Translations under genes and position numbers: made by a program
Origin: an uncultured Rikenellaceae bacterium
Lineage (GTDB): Bacteria > Bacteroidota > Bacteroidia > Bacteroidales > Rikenellaceae
Direction of reading: 5' to 3'
NCBI GenBank assembly: GCA_947176715.1
Contig: CAMWRR010000065.1
Location: forward strand, 1 to 9,148
Length of the DNA: 9,148 bases
The notes under the pieces: model-generated
The model's input: the letters and a program-made list of their open reading frames with translations, nothing else
Told to the model about the DNA's origin: nothing
Databases searched by the model: none
Part shown: in pieces, positions 5,571-9,148 of the stretch
Layout: every line of letters starts with the position of its first letter
Position numbering within the stretch: the stretch's first letter is position 1

Positions 5571-6605
5571 ATGCGTAAAAGTATAACGGTAGGTGTAAGC
5601 GGAGGTGTCGACAGCGCCGTCTGCGTCATGATGCTCAAAAAGGCGGGCTACCGCGTCACGGGCGTCATGCTCGGCATGTACGGAGACGACGGGGATGCCG
5701 CCGCCGACCTCTCCGCCAAGCTGGGGATACCGGTAATATACCGCAACGTAAGCGACAGATTCGACGAAGCGGTCATCACACCCTTCATAGACGGACTCAT
5801 GTCGGGGGCCACGCCGTCGCCATGCACCGTATGTAACCCCGCCGTCAAGTGGAGGGAGCTGAAAGCCGCAGCCGAAGAGAGCGGGGCCTCCATGTGGGCC
5901 ACAGGGCACTACTGCCGCATAACGGAACACAAGGGCAAACGCTACGTCACACGCGGGGTCGACCCGGTAAAGGACCAGTCGTACTACCTGTGGCGACTCG
6001 ACGACGAACTTCTCGCCGGGGCCTGCATGCCGTTGGGCGAATGGCTCAAAAGCGACGTAAAGGCAATGGCGGCAGAGCTCGGGCTCGGCGATATCGCATC
6101 GAAACGCGAAAGCATGAGCGTGTGTTTCTTCGGCTCGGGCGGCTATGCGTCGCTTCTTAAGGAGAGGTGCGACATGAACGCTATCGGCGAAGGTCCCGTG
6201 TGCGACGCATCGGGACGTACAGTAGCCCGGCACAAAGGCTTTCCGTTCTACACCATAGGCCAGAGACGGGGGCTCGACATACCCGCAGGCACATGCGTGA
6301 CCCGCATAGACGCCGCCGCCAACACCCTCTACATAGGCCGTCCCGACGAGCTGTACACATGCCGCATCACCCTCGGCGACACATCCGTACGCGATACCGA
6401 CGAGTTCTTCTCATCCGACAGAATGACGTTATCGGTACGCGGAATAGGGCGCAACCCCGAGGGGTTCGTAAGCGTCCGTAAAGAGGGCGACAGAGTGGCG
6501 GTGGAGATGGCAGGCCGCGGCGCGTGGGCCGTGTGCAAAGGACAGCCTGCCGTGTTCTACATAGACGACAGAGTGGTAGGCGGCGGCATAGTCTGCGACG
6601 AATAA
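5571..6605 (+). CDS. mnmA: tRNA-specific 2-thiouridylase MnmA, CxxC type
   Basis: MnmA adenylates and then thiolates uridine 34 of the tRNAs for Lys, Glu and Gln, using sulfur relayed from a cysteine desulfurase. The ATP pyrophosphatase loop SGGVDS is at residues 10-15. The first catalytic cysteine lies in TPSPCTVCNPAVKW (81-94; Cys88 equals E. coli Cys102), and the second is Cys185 in SMSVCFFG (181-188). TGHY (111-114), KDQSYYLWRL (134-143) and HKGFPFYTIGQRRGL (221-235) are further family signatures; the C-terminal beta domains follow. It is 344 residues, shorter than E. coli MnmA at about 368, because the loop after the first strand is reduced. It has a cysteine (Cys85) where E. coli has Asp99. 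Bacteroidales commonly carry more than one mnmA paralogue, so another copy may exist in this genome. It is joined to the flavoprotein gene by a 10-base gap and is probably co-transcribed with it. Confidence 0.96.
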   Translation: MRKSITVGVSGGVDSAVCVMMLKKAGYRVTGVMLGMYGDDGDAAADLSAKLGIPVIYRNVSDRFDEAVITPFIDGLMSGATPSPCTVCNPAVKWRELKAAAEESGASMWATGHYCRITEHKGKRYVTRGVDPVKDQSYYLWRLDDELLAGACMPLGEWLKSDVKAMAAELGLGDIASKRESMSVCFFGSGGYASLLKERCDMNAIGEGPVCDASGRTVARHKGFPFYTIGQRRGLDIPAGTCVTRIDAAANTLYIGRPDELYTCRITLGDTSVRDTDEFFSSDRMTLSVRGIGRNPEGFVSVRKEGDRVAVEMAGRGAWAVCKGQPAVFYIDDRVVGGGIVCDE

Positions 6606-6615
6606 AAGGATTACG

Positions 6616-7881
6616 ATGAGAGAGATATACGACGCTATAATAATAGGCGGAGGCGCTTCGGGCCTCATGACCGCCATAGCCGCGGCCGGAGCGGGGTGCC
6701 GCGTACTGATAGCCGAGAAGATGGAGAAATGCGGACGCAAGGTACGCATAACCGGCAAAGGGCGATGCAACATAACCAACATGACCGACACCGAGACATT
6801 TCTCGGCAAGGTCAGGTCGGGAGCGCAATTCGTACGTAAAGCCTTGGAGACGTTACCGCCCGAGAGGCTCCGTCGGATGCTCGAAGAGGCGGGTGTACGC
6901 ACCGTGGAGGAGCGCGGACGACGGCTATTTCCCGCGAGCGGACGGGCATTCGAGGTGGCCGACGCATTGGTAAGAATGGCCGGGCGGGCCGGAGCCGAGA
7001 TAGTGTATCATGCCCGGGTGACGGAGCTGGAGCGGTCGGGCGACGTATGGCACGTCATAACCGAACGTCGCGACGGCGAGCGGGTAACCCTGTCGTGCCG
7101 CAATGCGGTGATAGCCACGGGAGGGGTATCGTACAAGGCCACGGGCTCCACTGGCGACGGCTACCTGTTGGCGCATCGCTTGGGACACTCCATAGTGCCG
7201 CTCAGACCGTCGTTGGTATCGCTCGTGACCGACCGTCCGGTCTTCGGGCGGATAAGGGAACAGCTTCGCAACGTATCGCTCACGCTCTATGCGGATGGTG
7301 TCGAGAGAGGCGCGCAACAGGGAGAGATGACAATAGACGGCGACATTATAGAGGGACCGATAGTGCTGAGACTCAGCCGCGAGGCGGTAGACGCCCTTAC
7401 CGACGGCAAGCACGTGGAGGCGGTACTGTCGCTCAAACCGGCACTCACCAGCACGCAGATAACAGAGCGCATACGACGCGAAACCGAGGCCGACGCATCG
7501 CTTACCGTGGAGGAGCTGATACGCAAGATGGCACCGCGCACCCTCGTCAGGGGCATAATGTCGACAGCCAAAGTAAAGAACAGCGACATGGCGGCCGGCA
7601 TCTCCGACACCGCACGCGAGGCCATCATAAAGGCCCTCACCGCCATACCGCTACACATAACCGATTACGGAGGCTTCGACGAGGCGGTGGTGACGGCAGG
7701 AGGCGTATCGCTCGACGAGGTCGACAGCGCCACTATGGAGTCGCAAAAGGCCCCGGGGATATATCTCACCGGCGAAACGCTCGACATAGACGCCGACACC
7801 GGCGGTTACAACCTGCAACTGGCATTCTCCACAGGGTTTCTTTGCGGTATGTCGATAGCCGAAAAACGGCGCCGTCACTGA
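6616..7881 (+). CDS. NAD(P)/FAD-dependent oxidoreductase, HI0933/BaiN family
   Basis: This is a 421-residue flavoprotein of the HI0933-like (BaiN) family. The FAD-binding Rossmann motif is at the N terminus (AIIIGGGASGLMTA, residues 7-20). The family hallmark RKVRITGKGRCNITN (41-55) follows, then GRRLFPASGRAFEVADAL (101-118) and VIATGGVSYKATGSTGDGY (165-183). It ends with the family signature GETLDIDADTGGYNLQLAF (386-404). BaiN of Clostridium scindens was reported to reduce bile-acid intermediates, but most members have unknown substrates, so only a generic cytoplasmic flavin oxidoreductase can be claimed. The ATG at 6616 is preceded by AAAAGGA with a 5-base gap, one of the few Shine-Dalgarno-like sequences in the window. 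It follows mnmA by 10 bases. Isoleucine coding is extreme, with 26 of 29 codons ATA. Two small GCCG-N5-CGGC hairpins lie at 7858-7870 and 7891-7903, without a T-run, so termination after this gene is unclear. Confidence 0.94.
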   Translation: MREIYDAIIIGGGASGLMTAIAAAGAGCRVLIAEKMEKCGRKVRITGKGRCNITNMTDTETFLGKVRSGAQFVRKALETLPPERLRRMLEEAGVRTVEERGRRLFPASGRAFEVADALVRMAGRAGAEIVYHARVTELERSGDVWHVITERRDGERVTLSCRNAVIATGGVSYKATGSTGDGYLLAHRLGHSIVPLRPSLVSLVTDRPVFGRIREQLRNVSLTLYADGVERGAQQGEMTIDGDIIEGPIVLRLSREAVDALTDGKHVEAVLSLKPALTSTQITERIRRETEADASLTVEELIRKMAPRTLVRGIMSTAKVKNSDMAAGISDTAREAIIKALTAIPLHITDYGGFDEAVVTAGGVSLDEVDSATMESQKAPGIYLTGETLDIDADTGGYNLQLAFSTGFLCGMSIAEKRRRH

Positions 7882-7919
7882 CACCATCAGGCCGTTTATC
7901 GGCGGAATGGCGAAAATAA

Positions 7920-7951
7920 TTTGCCGTATCGCACTATTTTTCATATATTTG
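7920..7951 (+). promoter_or_regulatory. Consensus Bacteroidota promoter of the PD-(D/E)XK protein gene
   Basis: TTTG (7920-7923), a 20-base spacer and TATATTTG (7944-7951) match TTTG-N19-21-TAnnTTTG in full. The predicted start near 7958 gives a leader of about 33 bases before the ATG at 7991. The gene therefore has its own promoter although it follows the flavoprotein on the same strand. Confidence 0.85.
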
Positions 7952-7990
7952 TTTCCGACACACCGAGCTCCCCAGTAATCCGCATACGCC

Positions 7991-8794
7991 ATGCGTCCAT
8001 TACCCAAGCCCTATGTCCTGTTAAAGGGCATAAACGGCTGTATCAAGGAGCTTTTCGCCACAGGAGAGCGCACCTGCACGTTACGTCTCACAGATGTCTA
8101 CGACTACATCGTCCACAAGGAACCTTTCAAGACCGAATTTCCTACACCGGAGAGTTTCAGCCGATTCATGCGCCGCATGCAGGACGAGGGCGTGGTCGTA
8201 AGGTTCATCCCCAACTGTCACGCCGACACCTCCGTATGGCACCACTACAAATGGTACTTCTACCCCCCTGCCCGCAACGTCAACCGCACCACCCTGCCGG
8301 ACGACAGGAACGAGGCCGTGACGGTGCCGTGCCCTAACGACATGATGCCGTGGGGCCGACGCTTCGTGGCATCCAACGGCGTGGCCGTGCGTTCCACTCA
8401 GGAGCTGCACATAATCAACAGATTGCTGGCCGAGAAGGAGTTGGCCATATTCTACGAGCGTCCTCTCGAGATAGGCGGTCGCAAACGCTATCCCGACTTT
8501 ACCGTCTACAACCGGAAGAGCGGCAGACTGTTCTACTGGGAACATTTCGGCATGACAGGAAACGCCGCCTACGCCGACGAGATGGTCGAGAAGATAAGGT
8601 GGTACAAACGCAACGGCTACGACGACATAGCCGACGGAGGCTCCCTTATAGTGACCACATATCACGACGACAACCAATTCACAACCCTCACCGACAAGAA
8701 GATAGCCGCGATATTGGCTACCGGTACCGCATCTGCGGACGGCTCAGGCGGGGACTCTTCCGCAAACAGGAGTCAGGGGCTAAAGGGGAAGTAG
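7991..8794 (+). CDS. PD-(D/E)XK nuclease-superfamily protein, function unknown
   Basis: This 267-residue protein has two parts. The N-terminal half (about 12-95) has a winged-helix-like run: LTDVYDYIVHKEPFKTEF (33-50), SFSRFMRRMQDEGVVVRFI (55-73), then an aromatic strand WHHYKWYFYP (83-92). The C-terminal half (about 131-225) carries a PD-(D/E)XK-like core: VRSTQELHIINRLL (133-146, Glu138), FYERPLEI (154-161), RYPDFTVY (166-173, Asp169), LFYWEHFGM (180-188, Glu184) and a helix with KIRWYKRNGY (201-210). This RS-x-x-E ... PDF ... WEHFG layout is familiar from uncharacterised bacterial proteins. Where a classic nuclease has E-x-K, this has E-H-F, so cleavage activity is uncertain. The last 20 residues are Ser/Gly-rich and probably disordered. 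No signal peptide or methyltransferase partner is present, so it is not an obvious restriction system. The ATG at 7991 lies at a proper distance from a consensus promoter. A DNA-binding or repair role is possible but is inference. Confidence 0.82.
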   Translation: MRPLPKPYVLLKGINGCIKELFATGERTCTLRLTDVYDYIVHKEPFKTEFPTPESFSRFMRRMQDEGVVVRFIPNCHADTSVWHHYKWYFYPPARNVNRTTLPDDRNEAVTVPCPNDMMPWGRRFVASNGVAVRSTQELHIINRLLAEKELAIFYERPLEIGGRKRYPDFTVYNRKSGRLFYWEHFGMTGNAAYADEMVEKIRWYKRNGYDDIADGGSLIVTTYHDDNQFTTLTDKKIAAILATGTASADGSGGDSSANRSQGLKGK

Positions 8795-9148
8795 ATTCTT
8801 GGGGCGAACATAAAGGCAGGGAAGATTCCACAGACTCCGCCCCGCACCTCTATAGGGTTACCGAATCGGATTTATTACGCACTCACGTTAACTTTATATT
8901 GTTGTCGGTAAAATTCATCTCTGCCGGCAAAATCCGGCTCTCGCTCCTCGGACAGAATAAAACGGGATTGTGTCCGACATCCTCGCTGACGCGCGGACGG
9001 AACAAAGCGAAAGTGTGTCCGATGTCCCTTGCTGGCGTTCGGACCGCCCAAAGGAGGGAAGCTTATTAGCTGACGGTCAGGCCGCGCTGCTGTGTAATTT
9101 GATTGCGAAACGGTGCGGTGCTTTTTATTTTGACGTTATGTGCATTTG
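8795..9148. other. Non-coding tail of the window
   Basis: I find no supported gene in these 354 bases on either strand. An open frame running through 8350-9069 is a shadow of the nuclease-like gene and then has no coding character. There is no tRNA shape and no clear terminator behind the nuclease-like gene; GGGGCG (8801-8806) and CGCCCC (8838-8843) could pair over 31 bases, and GCCGG-CAAAAT-CCGGC (8923-8938) is a small hairpin. The main structure is the repeat array at 8949-9059. The end (9100-9148) is AT-rich with TTTG and TTTATTTTG boxes, but the spacing is wrong for a promoter. Confidence 0.6.
8949..9059. repeat. Degenerate tandem array of about 45-base units with nested inverted repeats
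   Basis: Two adjacent units start with TGTGTCCGA at 8969 and 9014 and carry CGGAC at 8994 and 9040, a period of 45-46 bases. About 30 of the first 40 aligned positions agree. A preceding half unit (8949-8968) begins with CGGAC and matches the second half of the first unit at about 14 of 20 positions. Within the array CGGACA (8949) can pair with TGTCCG (8971), CGGAC (8994) with GTCCG (9017), and GACATC (8976) with GATGTC (9021), giving nested stems. This resembles REP/BIME-type intergenic repeats; the class is not recognised. Confidence 0.6.

Noticed and set aside
5283..6233. A 316-codon open frame on the minus strand opposite mnmA
   Set aside because: It is antisense to the well-supported MnmA, has no recognisable domains, and arises from the codon pattern of a GC-rich gene.
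7047..7919. A 290-codon plus-strand frame inside the flavoprotein gene
   Set aside because: It is very rich in Arg, His and Gly, out of frame with a clear FAD protein, and has no start signal.
8949..9059. A possible CRISPR array
   Set aside because: Only two to three diverged copies, no uniform repeat with unique spacers, and no cas genes nearby.
8350..9069. A 239-codon frame overlapping the nuclease-like gene and running into the tail
   Set aside because: The first part is a shadow of the nuclease-like gene and the rest runs over the repeat array with basic, low-complexity composition.

Overview
The window looks like chromosomal DNA from a GC-rich member of the Bacteroidales. Three things point there. 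Three places carry the Bacteroidota sigma factor -7 box TAnnTTTG, two of them with a TTTG -33 box exactly 20 bases upstream. Most genes lack a Shine-Dalgarno sequence. The gene content includes a DUF4924 protein, a TL5/CTC-type L25, a PepSY-like secreted protein and a CxxC-type MnmA, all familiar from this order. I cannot name the genus. The first 23 bases look like leftover Nextera (Tn5) adapter, so base 1 is probably the end of a short-read contig and the first gene is cut there.

Left part, minus strand (reading right to left from about 3424). A degenerate methyltransferase-like protein of unknown function is followed 23 bases later by a PduO-type corrinoid adenosyltransferase. Just after that gene's stop a consensus promoter starts a translation-related unit: ribosomal protein L25 (rplY), peptidyl-tRNA hydrolase (pth), an Hsp15-like S4 RNA-binding protein and the truncated DUF4924 gene. 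L25 is part of the ribosome, Pth recycles peptidyl-tRNA dropped by stalled ribosomes, and Hsp15-type S4 proteins bind 50S subunits with stalled nascent chains, so the unit fits ribosome function and rescue.

Middle, plus strand. After a 286-base divergent spacer comes a 343-residue protein I do not recognise, with one hydrophobic segment near its C terminus. It is followed by a small exported protein with two PepSY-like repeats, and then by a very clear intrinsic terminator. These two genes may form a small envelope-related unit.

Right part, plus strand. mnmA (tRNA 2-thiouridylase) and a HI0933/BaiN-type flavoprotein form a tight pair behind a TATCTTTG box. A perfect AT-rich 20-base inverted repeat directly abuts that box and could be an operator. 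A PD-(D/E)XK-superfamily protein follows with its own full consensus promoter. The last 354 bases hold no convincing gene but contain a degenerate array of about 45-base units with nested inverted repeats.

Overall this is mostly ordinary core chromosome. I see no CRISPR array, transposase, phage gene or tRNA. The points most worth a second look are the adapter at the edge, the operator-like palindrome at mnmA, the three-cysteine arrangement in MnmA, the unknown membrane protein plus PepSY pair, the extreme AUA isoleucine usage, the decayed methyltransferase-like protein and the terminal repeat array.
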